Program-made: the position numbers and the translations under genes
From: Mycolicibacterium grossiae
GTDB lineage: Bacteria > Actinomycetota > Actinomycetes > Mycobacteriales > Mycobacteriaceae
Direction of reading: 5' to 3'
DNA: 64,000 bases
Assembly (NCBI RefSeq): GCF_008329645.1
Contig: NZ_CP043474.1
Location: 5,208,001 to 5,272,000 of the forward strand
The notes under the pieces: generated by a model
What the model was told of the DNA's origin: nothing
Databases searched by the model: none
Seen by the model: only the letters and a program-made list of their open reading frames with translations
Shown: piece by piece, positions 18,694 through 26,290 of the stretch
Layout: each line of letters starts with the position of its first letter
Numbering within the stretch: position 1 is the stretch's first letter

Positions 18694-19887
18694 TCAGGGC
18701 CGGCGCAGGATCAGTGCGTCGCCCTGGCCGCCGGCACCGCACAGCGCCGCCACGGCGTAGCGACCACCGGTGCGCTTGAGTTCCAGGGCGGCGTGCAGCG
18801 CCACGCGGGCACCGGACATCCCGATGGGGTGACCGATGGCGATGGCACCGCCGTTGGCGTTCACCTTGGCCGGGTCGACACCGAGTTCCTTCGTCGACGC
18901 CAGCGCCACCGCGGCGAAGGCCTCATTGAGTTCGATGACGTCGAGGTCGTCGACGCCGATGCCCTCCTTGGCGACCGCCTTCTTGACCGCGTTCGCCGGC
19001 TGGGACTGCAGCGTGGAGTCCGGGCCGGCGACGACGCCGTGCGCGCCGATCTCGACCAGCCACTCCAGGCCCAGCTCCTCGGCCTTCGCCTTGCTCATGA
19101 CCACGACGGCGCACGCGCCGTCGGAGATCTGCGACGCCGAGCCGGCGGTGATGGTGCCGTCCTTGCGGAACGCGGGCCGCAGGCCGGCCAGCGAGTCCGC
19201 CGTGGTGTTCGCCCGGATGCCCTCGTCCTCGGCGAACTCGATCGCGTCACCCTTGCGCTGCGGGATGCTGACGGGCACCACCTCGTCAGCGAACAGCCCG
19301 TCCTTCCACGCGGCGGCCGCGCGCTGGTGCGACCCCGCGGCGTACTCGTCCTGCTCGGCGCGGCTGAACTGGTCGACGTCGTTGCGCTGCTCGGTGAGCG
19401 CGCCCATGGGCTGATCGGTGAACACGTCGTGCAGGCCGTCGTAGGCCATGTGGTCGAGCACCGTCACGTCGCCGTACTTGTACCCCGAGCGGCTGTCCAT
19501 CAACAGGTGCGGCGCCTTGCTCATCGACTCCTGGCCGCCGGCCACCACGACCTCGAACTCGCCGGCGCGGATGAGTTGGTCGGCCAACGCGATGGCGTCG
19601 ATCCCCGACAGGCACATCTTGTTGATCGTCAGGGCGGGGACGTCCCACGGGATCCCGGCGGCCACCGCGGCTTGGCGGGCCGGCATCTGTCCGGCTCCGG
19701 CCGTCAGGACCTGGCCCATGATCACGTAGTCGACCGCCGACGCCTCGACGCCGGCCTTGGCCAGCGCCGCCTTGATGGCAAAGCCGCCGAGGTCGCTGCC
19801 GGAGAAGTCCTTCAGCGAACCCATCAGCTTGCCCACCGGGGTGCGCGCCCCAGCAACGATCACCGACGTGGTCTTTCCCGACGTCAT
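18694..19887 (-). CDS. fadA4: acetyl-CoA C-acetyltransferase (thiolase, FadA4-like)
   Basis: A 397-aa class II thiolase. The nucleophilic Cys is in INKMCLSGIDAIALA (near 91), the conserved His is in GGAIAIGHPIGMSGAR (near 350), and the second Cys is in ALCGAGGQGDALILRR near the C-terminus. It either condenses two acetyl-CoA or cleaves acetoacetyl-CoA. ATG 19887 is preferred over an upstream TTG because GGAGG lies 6 nt before it. It is divergent from the methylmalonyl-CoA epimerase gene, the same arrangement as in other mycobacteria (Rv1323/Rv1322A). Together they fit short-chain acyl-CoA and propionate handling. Confidence 0.93.
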   Translation of the reverse strand: MTSGKTTSVIVAGARTPVGKLMGSLKDFSGSDLGGFAIKAALAKAGVEASAVDYVIMGQVLTAGAGQMPARQAAVAAGIPWDVPALTINKMCLSGIDAIALADQLIRAGEFEVVVAGGQESMSKAPHLLMDSRSGYKYGDVTVLDHMAYDGLHDVFTDQPMGALTEQRNDVDQFSRAEQDEYAAGSHQRAAAAWKDGLFADEVVPVSIPQRKGDAIEFAEDEGIRANTTADSLAGLRPAFRKDGTITAGSASQISDGACAVVVMSKAKAEELGLEWLVEIGAHGVVAGPDSTLQSQPANAVKKAVAKEGIGVDDLDVIELNEAFAAVALASTKELGVDPAKVNANGGAIAIGHPIGMSGARVALHAALELKRTGGRYAVAALCGAGGQGDALILRRP

Positions 19888-19930
19888 TCCCAACCTCCAC
19901 GGATGTTTGACTAGACACTGGAACGGGAAC

Positions 19931-19948
19931 TGTGTGGCCTATCACACA
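19931..19948. promoter_or_regulatory. inverted repeat between fadA4 and the epimerase gene
   Basis: TGTGTG-N6-CACACA is a perfect 6-bp inverted repeat in the 97-bp divergent intergenic region. A second short palindrome, GAACGTTC, follows at 19955-19962. They could be operators for a lipid-responsive regulator; I cannot assign one. Confidence 0.35.
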
Positions 19949-19972
19949 TTCCACGAACGTTCATCAGAAGGT

Positions 19973-19978
19973 TACCGT
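19973..19978 (+). promoter_or_regulatory. putative -10 box of the leaderless epimerase gene
   Basis: TACCGT ends 6 nt before ATG 19985; no Shine-Dalgarno sequence is present. Confidence 0.5.
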
Positions 19979-19984
19979 TAGCCC

Positions 19985-20461
19985 ATGACGACCGAGCACG
20001 TAGATGCCCGTCCGGCACTCGCCAGCGCACTCGTGACGGCGATCGACCACGTCGGCATCGCGGTCCGCGACCTCGACGCCGCGATCAAGTGGTACCACGA
20101 CTACCTGGGCATGATCGTGCTGCACGAAGAGGTGAACGACGACCAGGGCATCCGCGAGGCCATGCTCTCGGTGCGCGGCGCCCCCAAGGGCAGCGCGCAG
20201 GTTCAGCTGATGGCGCCGATCGACGACTCGTCGACTATCGCCAAGTTCCTCGACAAGCGGGGCCCGGGCCTGCAGCAGTTCGCCTACCGGGTGAGCGACA
20301 TCGAGGCGCTGACCGATCGTTTGCGCGAGGCCGGCGTGCGCCTGATCTACGACGCGCCGCGGCGCGGCACGGCAAACTCCCGAATCAACTTCATCCACCC
20401 CAAGGACGCCGGCGGCGTGCTGGTGGAGCTGGTCGAGCCTGCGGCCGACGCGGACCACTGA
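19985..20461 (+). CDS. mce: methylmalonyl-CoA epimerase
   Basis: A 158-aa vicinal oxygen chelate protein that interconverts (S)- and (R)-methylmalonyl-CoA between propionyl-CoA carboxylase and methylmalonyl-CoA mutase. The first betaalphabetabetabeta unit starts AIDHVGIAVRDLDAAIKWYH (metal-binding His near residue 22). The second has GLQQFAYRVSDIEALTDRL and ends NFIHPKDAGGVLVELVEP with the ligand Glu. The length is typical. It stands alone on the plus strand, divergent from the thiolase gene. The B12-dependent branch fits the adenosyltransferase gene elsewhere in the window. Confidence 0.93.
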   Translation: MTTEHVDARPALASALVTAIDHVGIAVRDLDAAIKWYHDYLGMIVLHEEVNDDQGIREAMLSVRGAPKGSAQVQLMAPIDDSSTIAKFLDKRGPGLQQFAYRVSDIEALTDRLREAGVRLIYDAPRRGTANSRINFIHPKDAGGVLVELVEPAADADH

Positions 20462-20509
20462 CCCGCTGGGACCACCGACCCGCTAGACCACCGACCCGCT
20501 AGGACCACT
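20460..20509. repeat. three-copy 16-17-bp tandem repeat between two convergent genes
   Basis: Units start at 20460, 20477 and 20493 with core GACCCGCT then GACCAC. The array begins at the epimerase stop, and its third unit contains the stop codon of the opposite 98-aa gene. Confidence 0.85.
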
Positions 20510-20795
20510 TCCTGGTCGGACCGCGGTTCATCCGGTGGGTCCAGCACGGACCGTGCCAGTGCCTGCGGTCCTCGACGGCGGACTCACCGGCCTCCGCCCG
20601 CCACACCACGACGTGCGCCACGCCCGGCCGGACCTCCTGGTCGCATCCCGGGCACCGGTACGTCTTCGTCGCGCGACTGCCCGCGATGGAGCGCACGTGG
20701 TAGTCGTAACCGTCGGGTCCAGACTCCACGCGTTGGGCATCGAGCCGCGGCGCCGAGGGCCGCACCGTCCGGGGTGTGGGCCGACGCCTGGGCAT
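20499..20795 (-). CDS. conserved mycobacterial protein with CxxC zinc-ribbon-like motif
   Basis: A 98-aa basic protein. Residues about 46-52 read YRCPGCDQ, followed by PGVAHVVVW and an H-x-H-x-x-C segment (RHWHGPCWTHR) near 80, together a plausible one-zinc site. The N-terminus is Arg/Pro rich. It matches by position and size the uncharacterised Rv1322-type protein next to nucS. No function is known to me. Its last codons lie inside a tandem repeat array, and a TACACT box 7 nt upstream of the ATG suggests leaderless transcription. Confidence 0.8.
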   Translation of the reverse strand: MPRRRPTPRTVRPSAPRLDAQRVESGPDGYDYHVRSIAGSRATKTYRCPGCDQEVRPGVAHVVVWRAEAGESAVEDRRHWHGPCWTHRMNRGPTRKWS

Positions 20796-20802
20796 GTTCT
20801 GC

Positions 20803-20808
20803 AGTGTA
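20803..20808 (-). promoter_or_regulatory. putative -10 box of the leaderless 98-aa protein gene
   Basis: TACACT on the minus strand ends 7 nt before ATG 20795. Confidence 0.45.
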
Positions 20809-20813
20809 GGCGG

Positions 20814-21482
20814 TCAGAACAGCCGGAACTCGTTGCTGTCCAGCCCCCGCATGGCGTCGTAATCCAGTGTCACGCAGCGGATTCCACGGTCCATGGCCAG
20901 CGTGCGGGCCTGCGGCTTGATCTGCTGGGCGGCGAAGACGCCGCTCACCGGAGCCAACAGGCTGTCCCGGTTCATCAACTCGAGATAGCGGGTGAGCTGC
21001 TCGACGCCGTCGATCTCCCCGCGCCGCTTGATCTCCACGGCCACCGAGCGGCCGACCTCGTCGCGGCACAGCAGATCGACCGGGCCGATCGCCGTCATGT
21101 ACTCCCGACGCACCAGGGTGTAGCCGACGCCGAGCAGCTCGACGTGCTCGGCGAGCAGCTCCTGCAGGTGCGCCTCCACGCCGTCCTTCACCAGACCGGG
21201 GTCGACGCCCAGCTCGTGGGTCGAGTCGTGCTCGACGTCCTCGACGGTGATGCGCAACTGCTCACCGGCCTTGTTCTCCACCACCCAGACGAGCGCGTCG
21301 CCGTTCTCCGCGACCACCCAGCACGGCGGACTCATCCAGTTCAGCGGCTTGTACGCCCGATCATCGGCGTGCACGCTGACCGAGCCGTCGGCCTTGAACA
21401 ACAGCAGCCGGCGGGCAGAGGGAAGATGGGCGGTGAGCCTGCCGACGTAGTCGACGGTGCACTGAGCGATGACGAGCCGCAC
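20814..21482 (-). CDS. nucS: endonuclease NucS (non-canonical mismatch repair)
   Basis: A 222-aa nuclease; M. tuberculosis NucS is almost the same length. NucS cleaves mismatched double-stranded DNA and replaces MutS/MutL in actinobacteria. The N-terminal DNA-binding domain begins VRLVIAQCTVDYVGRL. The C-terminal RecB-like nuclease has PVDLLCRDEVGRSVAVEIKR (Asp, Glu, Lys of the PD-(D/E)xK site near residues 145-165) and the helix motif QLTRYLEL. The C-terminal tail GLDSNEFRLF resembles a beta-clamp-binding end. GTG 21482 is chosen since a TATGGT box lies 6 nt upstream; a longer reading frame extends upstream but runs into the promoter and the divergent cyclase gene. Confidence 0.95.
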   Translation of the reverse strand: MRLVIAQCTVDYVGRLTAHLPSARRLLLFKADGSVSVHADDRAYKPLNWMSPPCWVVAENGDALVWVVENKAGEQLRITVEDVEHDSTHELGVDPGLVKDGVEAHLQELLAEHVELLGVGYTLVRREYMTAIGPVDLLCRDEVGRSVAVEIKRRGEIDGVEQLTRYLELMNRDSLLAPVSGVFAAQQIKPQARTLAMDRGIRCVTLDYDAMRGLDSNEFRLF

Positions 21483-21488
21483 CGAACC

Positions 21489-21494
21489 ACCATA
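21489..21494 (-). promoter_or_regulatory. putative -10 box of leaderless nucS
   Basis: TATGGT on the minus strand ends 6 nt before GTG 21482. It lies 20 bp from the divergent box of the cyclase gene. Confidence 0.55.
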
Positions 21495-21514
21495 GATGGG
21501 CGGTCGGTGATCAC

Positions 21515-21520
21515 TAGGCT
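21515..21520 (+). promoter_or_regulatory. putative -10 box of the adenylate cyclase gene
   Basis: TAGGCT ends 8 nt before ATG 21529, predicting a leader of zero to two nucleotides. Confidence 0.5.
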
Positions 21521-21528
21521 GACGCCCG

Positions 21529-23181
21529 ATGACCGACGCCGCGCGCAGTGACGACACCGAGACCAACGCCGCCAGCACGGCGCGACGGCTCGGCCGGGTG
21601 CTCGCCCGCCTGACCCGGCAGACGAGCCACGGTCCCACCACCCCGGAGTACGGGTCGTGGATCCTCGGCCGGGTCTCGGAGAGCCAACGGCGCCGCCGGG
21701 TGCGCATCCAGGCGATCCTCACCACGTTCGTGGTGTGCGCCAACCTCATCGGCATCGGCGTCGCGATCCTCGTCGTCACCGTCACGTTCCCGTCGCCCAG
21801 CGTGTTCGACCCGGACGTCCGCTGGATCACGTTCGCGGTGTCGCCGGCGTACATCGGCTCGGCGTTGATCGTCGGCGTCGTCTGGGCGACCAACCGCGTC
21901 ATCCGCAACGTCCGGTGGGCCATCGCCGAACGCGAACCGACGCCCAAGGAGCAACGCAGCACGTTCCTCGCGCCGTGGCGGCTGACGCGCGTGCTGCTGG
22001 TGCTGTGGTCGGGCGGCACGGTGCTGCTGACCCTGCTCTACGGCCTGCAGAACACCGACTACATCCCGAAGACGTTGCTGGGCATCAGCTTTCCGGCGAT
22101 CGTGGTCTCCGCGAGCTGCTACCTGTTCACCGAGTTCGCGCTGCGCCCCGTCGCCGCGCAGGCACTCGAGGTCGGTCCCCCGCCGCGCCGGTTCGCTCCG
22201 GGCATCCTGGGCCGGACCCTGACGGTGTGGGCGCTGGGCTCCGGCGTCCCCGTGCTCGGCATCCTGCTCGCCGCGATCATCACGCTGACCCTGGAGATCG
22301 TGTCGCCCACCCAATTCGCCGTCGCGGTCATGATCCTGGCGCTGTTCGCGCTGATCTTCGGCTTCATCCTGATGTGGATCCTGTCCTGGCTCACCGCCAC
22401 CCCGGTCCGGGTGGTGCGCGCGGCGCTCAACCGCGTCGAGCAGGGCGACCTCGACACCAACCTGGTGGTCTTCGACGGCACCGAACTCGGCCAGCTGCAG
22501 CGCGGCTTCAACAAGATGGTCACGGGACTGCGCGAACGCGAACGGGTGCGCGACCTGTTCGGCAGGCACGTCGGCCGCGAGGTGGCGCTGCTCGCCGAGC
22601 AGGAGCGCCCGAAGCTCGGCGGCGAGGAGCGGCACGCCGCGGTGATCTTCGTCGACATCATCGGGTCGACCCAGCTGGTGACCAGCCGGCGCGCGGTCGA
22701 GGTGGTGGAACTGCTCAACCGCTTCTTCGCCGTCATCGTCGACGAGGTCGACCGGCACCACGGCCTGGTGAACAAGTTCGAGGGCGACGCGGTGCTGGCA
22801 GTCTTCGGCGCGCCGGTGTCGTTGGACAACGCCGAGGAGGAGGCGCTCGCCGCGGCGCGCGCGATGGCCCGTCGGCTGCGCGACGAGGTGCCCGAGTGCC
22901 AGGCCGGCATCGGCGTCGCCGCCGGACAGGTCGTCGCCGGCAACGTGGGCGCCAAGGAGCGCTTCGAGTACACCGTCATCGGCGCCCCGGTCAACGAGGC
23001 TGCCCGGCTGTGCGAGCTGTCCAAGGAGATCGGCGGCCACCTGGTCGCCTCGGCCGACACGGTGCGCGGTGCGGGCGACGAGGAGAGCGCCCACTGGGAA
23101 TTGGGCAAGAGCGTGACACTGCGAGGTCACGATGAGGCCACGACCCTCGCCACGCCGGTGCGCAGCGCCGTGCCCGATTGA
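21529..23181 (+). CDS. membrane adenylate/guanylate cyclase, class III, with HAMP domain
   Basis: A 550-aa membrane enzyme. The N-terminal part has six hydrophobic segments (for example LTTFVVCANLIGIGVAILVV near 66 and FAVAVMILALFALIFGFILM near 265). A HAMP linker follows (TPVRVVRAALNRVEQGDLDT near 295), then the class III cyclase domain from about 365. Catalytic residues seen are the metal Asp in FVDIIGST, the Lys in LVNKFEGDAVLAVFG with the second Asp, and Asn/Arg in PVNEAARL. The usual Asp of the IGDxVN motif is Ala here (IGAPVNEAARL), which may affect purine choice or activity. It belongs to the Rv1318c-Rv1320c group, of which M. tuberculosis has three tandem copies and this window one. 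Confidence 0.92.
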   Translation: MTDAARSDDTETNAASTARRLGRVLARLTRQTSHGPTTPEYGSWILGRVSESQRRRRVRIQAILTTFVVCANLIGIGVAILVVTVTFPSPSVFDPDVRWITFAVSPAYIGSALIVGVVWATNRVIRNVRWAIAEREPTPKEQRSTFLAPWRLTRVLLVLWSGGTVLLTLLYGLQNTDYIPKTLLGISFPAIVVSASCYLFTEFALRPVAAQALEVGPPPRRFAPGILGRTLTVWALGSGVPVLGILLAAIITLTLEIVSPTQFAVAVMILALFALIFGFILMWILSWLTATPVRVVRAALNRVEQGDLDTNLVVFDGTELGQLQRGFNKMVTGLRERERVRDLFGRHVGREVALLAEQERPKLGGEERHAAVIFVDIIGSTQLVTSRRAVEVVELLNRFFAVIVDEVDRHHGLVNKFEGDAVLAVFGAPVSLDNAEEEALAAARAMARRLRDEVPECQAGIGVAAGQVVAGNVGAKERFEYTVIGAPVNEAARLCELSKEIGGHLVASADTVRGAGDEESAHWELGKSVTLRGHDEATTLATPVRSAVPD

Positions 23182-23252
23182 CGCTGGCGTTAGCGTCAGG
23201 CCGTTCACGGTGACGACCCGGCCTCCGGCGGGTCCGCGAGAAGGGCTTGGCC

Positions 23253-23552
23253 ATGGCGTTCACGATGCGTCACGTAGTACCCGTGCTGGCGGCGCTGGCC
23301 GTCGGCGGGGCCGTCCTCGCGCACCCTGCCGCAGCCGATCCGGACATCGACGGCGAATCCGCCGCGGCGGTCGTCGAGCAGCTGCAGGAACAGGGCTACA
23401 CCGTGAACGTCAGCGGCGTGCCGAGCGGTGACACGTCGCTGTTGACGACGTGCGTCGTGACCAAGATCGAGAACCCGGGCGGCCCATCGGCCGACCCGAC
23501 GACCACGTCGCCCGTGACCGTCGACGTGGCCTGTCCGCTGCAACGCGGCTGA
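23253..23552 (+). CDS. small secreted protein of unknown function
   Basis: A 99-aa protein with a clear Sec signal peptide (MAFTMRHVVPVLAALAVGGA, then cleavage near HPAAADP). The mature part is about 70 residues: DIDGESAAAVVEQLQEQGYT, a Thr-rich loop, and two cysteines (TTCVV and VACPL) that may form a disulfide. Small exported proteins with the pattern LQ-x-x-GY-x-V and a C-terminal Cys are common in mycobacteria; none has a known role that I can name. ATG 23253 is chosen because GAGAAGGG lies 6 nt upstream. Confidence 0.75.
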   Translation: MAFTMRHVVPVLAALAVGGAVLAHPAAADPDIDGESAAAVVEQLQEQGYTVNVSGVPSGDTSLLTTCVVTKIENPGGPSADPTTTSPVTVDVACPLQRG

Positions 23553-23555
23553 CGA

Positions 23556-24329
23556 TCAGGTCGCGGCGTGCCGGGCGAGCCAGCGCTTGCCCTCCTTGGC
23601 CGCCCGCTTGAGCGCGCCGTACTCGCCCACGTAGTCGACCACCGCACCGACCGCCGGCAGCATGCCGAGGTAGCGGTACACCGACCGGGGCTGTTCGCGC
23701 TTGACCAGCTCGTCGTTGATGGCCCGCAGCAGACCCGCGACGCGCCAGAGCGCCCGTGGCACGCCGGCCGGCGCATCGTCGACGGCATTGGTCACGTCGT
23801 CGATCGCGTCACCGGTCGCGCCGCCCGTCGTTCCGGCGGAACGGCGCTCGGTCATCGCCGCGGCATCGAGGTCGCGATGGCACAGCACCGCGGCCAGCAG
23901 TCGCACCCGTCGGTCGCGGTCGGTGACGCCGTGCTCGCGGGCGACCGCACACAGCACGACCGCCTGGCTGGCGAAACCGAGCAGATCTTGCACCGGCAAG
24001 CGGTCCGCCAACACGCCGAGCGCACCGGGGAACGCGACCACGACGGTGTCGAGCGCCCCGACGCGGTGCACCCACCAGTCGGCGCGCTCGTCGACCGACA
24101 TCGCGTCCCATGACCTGGTGCCCGGCACGTCGGCCGCGTCGAGCACCCACGCCGCCGCGTCGAGGGCCCTTCCCACCGCGCCGTCGGCATTCTGGCTGCG
24201 CGCCTTGAGACCCACGGGGTCGGACGCCAGGAGCGTCAGCAGCGGGTCGATGACCGCCACGGCGCGATGCAGCGCACAGGCGACCTCGGCGTCACTCAGG
24301 ACGGCGGTGGGCGTCGGGATGAGGTTCAC
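23556..24329 (-). CDS. conserved protein of unknown function
   Basis: A 257-aa Ala/Val/Leu/Arg-rich protein with no recognised domain. It is mostly helical by composition, with no signal peptide. A Thr/Gly/Asp-rich linker near residue 180 separates the main part from a C-terminal region (ALWRVAGLLRAINDELVKRE, YRYLGMLPAVGAVVDYV). GTG 24329 (VNLIPTPTAVL) was taken as the start over a longer frame to 24362; neither has a strong ribosome-binding site. It ends 3 nt from the convergent secreted-protein gene. Coding is supported by a long open frame with typical GC3 bias. Confidence 0.65.
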   Translation of the reverse strand: MNLIPTPTAVLSDAEVACALHRAVAVIDPLLTLLASDPVGLKARSQNADGAVGRALDAAAWVLDAADVPGTRSWDAMSVDERADWWVHRVGALDTVVVAFPGALGVLADRLPVQDLLGFASQAVVLCAVAREHGVTDRDRRVRLLAAVLCHRDLDAAAMTERRSAGTTGGATGDAIDDVTNAVDDAPAGVPRALWRVAGLLRAINDELVKREQPRSVYRYLGMLPAVGAVVDYVGEYGALKRAAKEGKRWLARHAAT

Positions 24330-24376
24330 CCGACGATCATCCCGTGCGCCGGTCGGGCGCACGGGATGGACCCCGG

Positions 24377-24589
24377 TCAGGAGGACGAGCCGCCCAGCGC
24401 GTTCTCCGAGCCGAGTGCCTCCATCACGGCGTTGGGTCCGTCGAAGCTGTCCTTCTTCAGCCCGCGCAGGGTGGAGACCAGGCCGTCGTCGGCACCATTG
24501 GATTCGGCGTGCTTGGCGAGTTCGTCGGCCGTGCCCGGGTAGTCGAATCCGGCGAGGGTCTTCTGCACTTCAGTCACTTGATATCCCAT
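24377..24589 (-). CDS. DUF2795 family small protein
   Basis: A 70-aa protein: MGYQVTEVQKTLAGFDYPGT, then ADELAKHAESNGADDGLVST and LRGLKKDSFDGPNAVMEALG. The pattern (helical, conserved FDYPGTADEL and a central NGAD) matches DUF2795, small proteins found widely in actinobacteria, often linked with stress. Function unknown. It is divergent from rnz. ATG 24589 gives the family N-terminus. Confidence 0.75.
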   Translation of the reverse strand: MGYQVTEVQKTLAGFDYPGTADELAKHAESNGADDGLVSTLRGLKKDSFDGPNAVMEALGSENALGGSSS

Positions 24590-24682
24590 GGCGGCCCGAT
24601 ACCCGTGTCGTGAGGACGGAAACACACCGTCGCACAGCGCGTTCGGACGTTCGGGCCGCCGTGATCGGCCGACGGCGAGCCG

Positions 24683-24688
24683 TAGAGT
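24683..24688 (+). promoter_or_regulatory. putative -10 box of leaderless rnz
   Basis: TAGAGT ends 7 nt before GTG 24696. No Shine-Dalgarno sequence is visible. Confidence 0.5.
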
Positions 24689-24695
24689 CGGATGC

Positions 24696-25610
24696 GTGTC
24701 CACCCGCGAGCTGACCGTCCTGGGCACCGCGAGCCAGGTGCCGACCCGTCATCGCAACCACAACGGCTATCTGCTGCGCTGGGACCGCGAGGGCCTGCTG
24801 TTCGACCCGGGCGAGGGCACCCAGCGGCAGCTGCTGTTCGCCGGCGTCGCGGCGAGCAGCGTCACCCGGGTGTGCGTCACGCACTTCCACGGCGACCACT
24901 GTCTGGGAGTGCCCGGCATCCTGCAGCGCCTGTCGCTCGACGACGTCCGCCACCCGGTGCACGCCCACTACCCCGCGTCCGGCCGCGAGTTCTTCGCGCG
25001 GCTGCGGAATGCGAGCGCCTACCACGAACGCGCCGACGTCCGCGAGGTGCCGGTCGCGGCGGACGGACCGGTCGCCGTCGGCGACTTCGGCGTGCTGGAG
25101 GCCCACCGGCTGGACCACCCGGTCGACGCCGTCGGCTACCGGCTCGTCGAACCGGACGGACGGCGGATGCTCCCCGAGGAACTCGCGCGCCACGGCGTCG
25201 CCGGTCCGGCGGTCGGGAACCTGCAGCGTGACGGCGCCGTGACGGTCGGTGGGCACACCGTGCACCTCGCGGACGTCAGCGTGCCGCGCCGCGGGCAGCG
25301 CTTCGCCTTCGTCATGGACACCCGGCTGTGCGACGCGGTGTACAACCTCGCCGACGGGGTGGACCTCCTGGTCATCGAGGCGACGTTCCTCGACGAGGAC
25401 GCCGAGCTGGCACGGCAGTACGGCCATCTCACCGCGCGGCAGGCCGCCCGGGTGGCCGCCCACTGCGGTGTCCGCCGCCTGGTGCTGGCGCACTTCTCCC
25501 AGCGCTACCCGGACCTCCGCCGCCACCGCGACGAGGCGGCCGAGGAGTTCGACGGCGACCTCGTCATCGCCGAGGACCTGATGCGGGTGGCGGTTCCGGC
25601 CCGGATCTGA
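24696..25610 (+). CDS. rnz: ribonuclease Z (tRNA 3' endonuclease)
   Basis: A 304-aa metallo-beta-lactamase fold protein that cuts the 3' trailer from tRNA precursors lacking CCA. The zinc motif THFHGDHCLGVPGIL is near residues 65-80, and the family N-terminus ELTVLGTASQVPTRHRNHNG is present. FVMDTRLCDAV supplies the bridging Asp near 210, and VLAHFSQRY supplies the last His near 270. The exosite region (PEELARHGVAGPAVGNLQRD near 155) is of the bacterial type. GTG 24696 matches the family start and follows a TAGAGT box. Downstream lies a 17-bp tandem array. Confidence 0.93.
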   Translation: MSTRELTVLGTASQVPTRHRNHNGYLLRWDREGLLFDPGEGTQRQLLFAGVAASSVTRVCVTHFHGDHCLGVPGILQRLSLDDVRHPVHAHYPASGREFFARLRNASAYHERADVREVPVAADGPVAVGDFGVLEAHRLDHPVDAVGYRLVEPDGRRMLPEELARHGVAGPAVGNLQRDGAVTVGGHTVHLADVSVPRRGQRFAFVMDTRLCDAVYNLADGVDLLVIEATFLDEDAELARQYGHLTARQAARVAAHCGVRRLVLAHFSQRYPDLRRHRDEAAEEFDGDLVIAEDLMRVAVPARI

Positions 25611-25629
25611 CGGTGCTCGGCCACGGCGG

Positions 25630-25697
25630 GACACGGGCGACGATTCGACACAGGTGACGATTCGACACGGGCGACGATTCGACGCGGGCGACGCGGG
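25630..25697. repeat. four-copy 17-bp tandem repeat between rnz and the PfpI gene
   Basis: Units start at 25630, 25647, 25664 and 25681, exactly 17 bp each. Units 1 and 3 are identical (GACACGGGCGACGATTC), unit 2 differs at two positions, and unit 4 is more degenerate. The array starts 20 nt after the rnz stop. Confidence 0.9.
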
Positions 25698-25728
25698 TAG
25701 CCCGACGGTGCCGACGAAAGGACATTCG

Positions 25729-26286
25729 ATGCCGAACGAACTGCAGGGCCGCACGATCGCCATCCTCGCCGCCGACGGCGTGGAGAAGGTGGAGCTGGAG
25801 CAGCCGCGCGACGCGGTGACCGCCGCGGGCGGTCGGGTCACAGTGCTGTCGCTGAAGACCGACGACATCTCCGCACGCAACCACGACCTCGAGCCCGCCG
25901 GCGAGATCGGCGTCGACCGCGCCGTCGGCGACGTGAGCGTCGACGACTTCGACGGGTTGATCCTGCCGGGCGGCACGGTGAATCCCGACAAGCTGCGACT
26001 CGACGAGAAGGCGGTGGCCTTCGTCCGCGACTTCGTCACCTCCGGCAAGCCCGTCGCCGCCATCTGCCACGGACCCTGGACCCTGGTCGAGGCCGACGTG
26101 GTGCGCGACCGCACGCTGACGTCGTACCCCAGCATCCGCACCGACCTGCGCAACGCGGGCGCGACCGTCGTCGACCAGCAGGTGTGCATCGACGGCAACC
26201 TCATCACCAGCCGGTCACCCGAGGACCTTCCGGCCTTCTGCCAGGCGATCACCGACCAGTTCGCGGGCACACCCGCGCACACCTGA
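25729..26286 (+). CDS. DJ-1/PfpI family protein
   Basis: A 185-aa cytoplasmic class I glutamine amidotransferase-like protein. The nucleophile elbow is VAAICHGPWTLVEA (Cys near 108, with adjacent His), the oxyanion region is FDGLILPGGTVNPDKLR, and the Glu of the PfpI triad is in ADGVEKVELEQP near 20. Family members act as proteases, glyoxalases or deglycases under stress; the specific role is not resolved. GAAAGGA precedes the ATG by 6 nt. It is convergent with eis, 4 nt apart. Confidence 0.88.
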   Translation: MPNELQGRTIAILAADGVEKVELEQPRDAVTAAGGRVTVLSLKTDDISARNHDLEPAGEIGVDRAVGDVSVDDFDGLILPGGTVNPDKLRLDEKAVAFVRDFVTSGKPVAAICHGPWTLVEADVVRDRTLTSYPSIRTDLRNAGATVVDQQVCIDGNLITSRSPEDLPAFCQAITDQFAGTPAHT

Positions 26287-26290
26287 GGAC

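Noticed and set aside
18683..18704. GCCGGCC/GGCCGGC hairpin at the fadA4 stop as terminator
   Set aside because: It overlaps the stop codon, has no U tract, and such GC stems are frequent by chance in this genome.
19955..19962. GAACGTTC as an SOS box
   Set aside because: The mycobacterial LexA box needs TCGAAC-N4-GTTCGA; the spacing is zero here.
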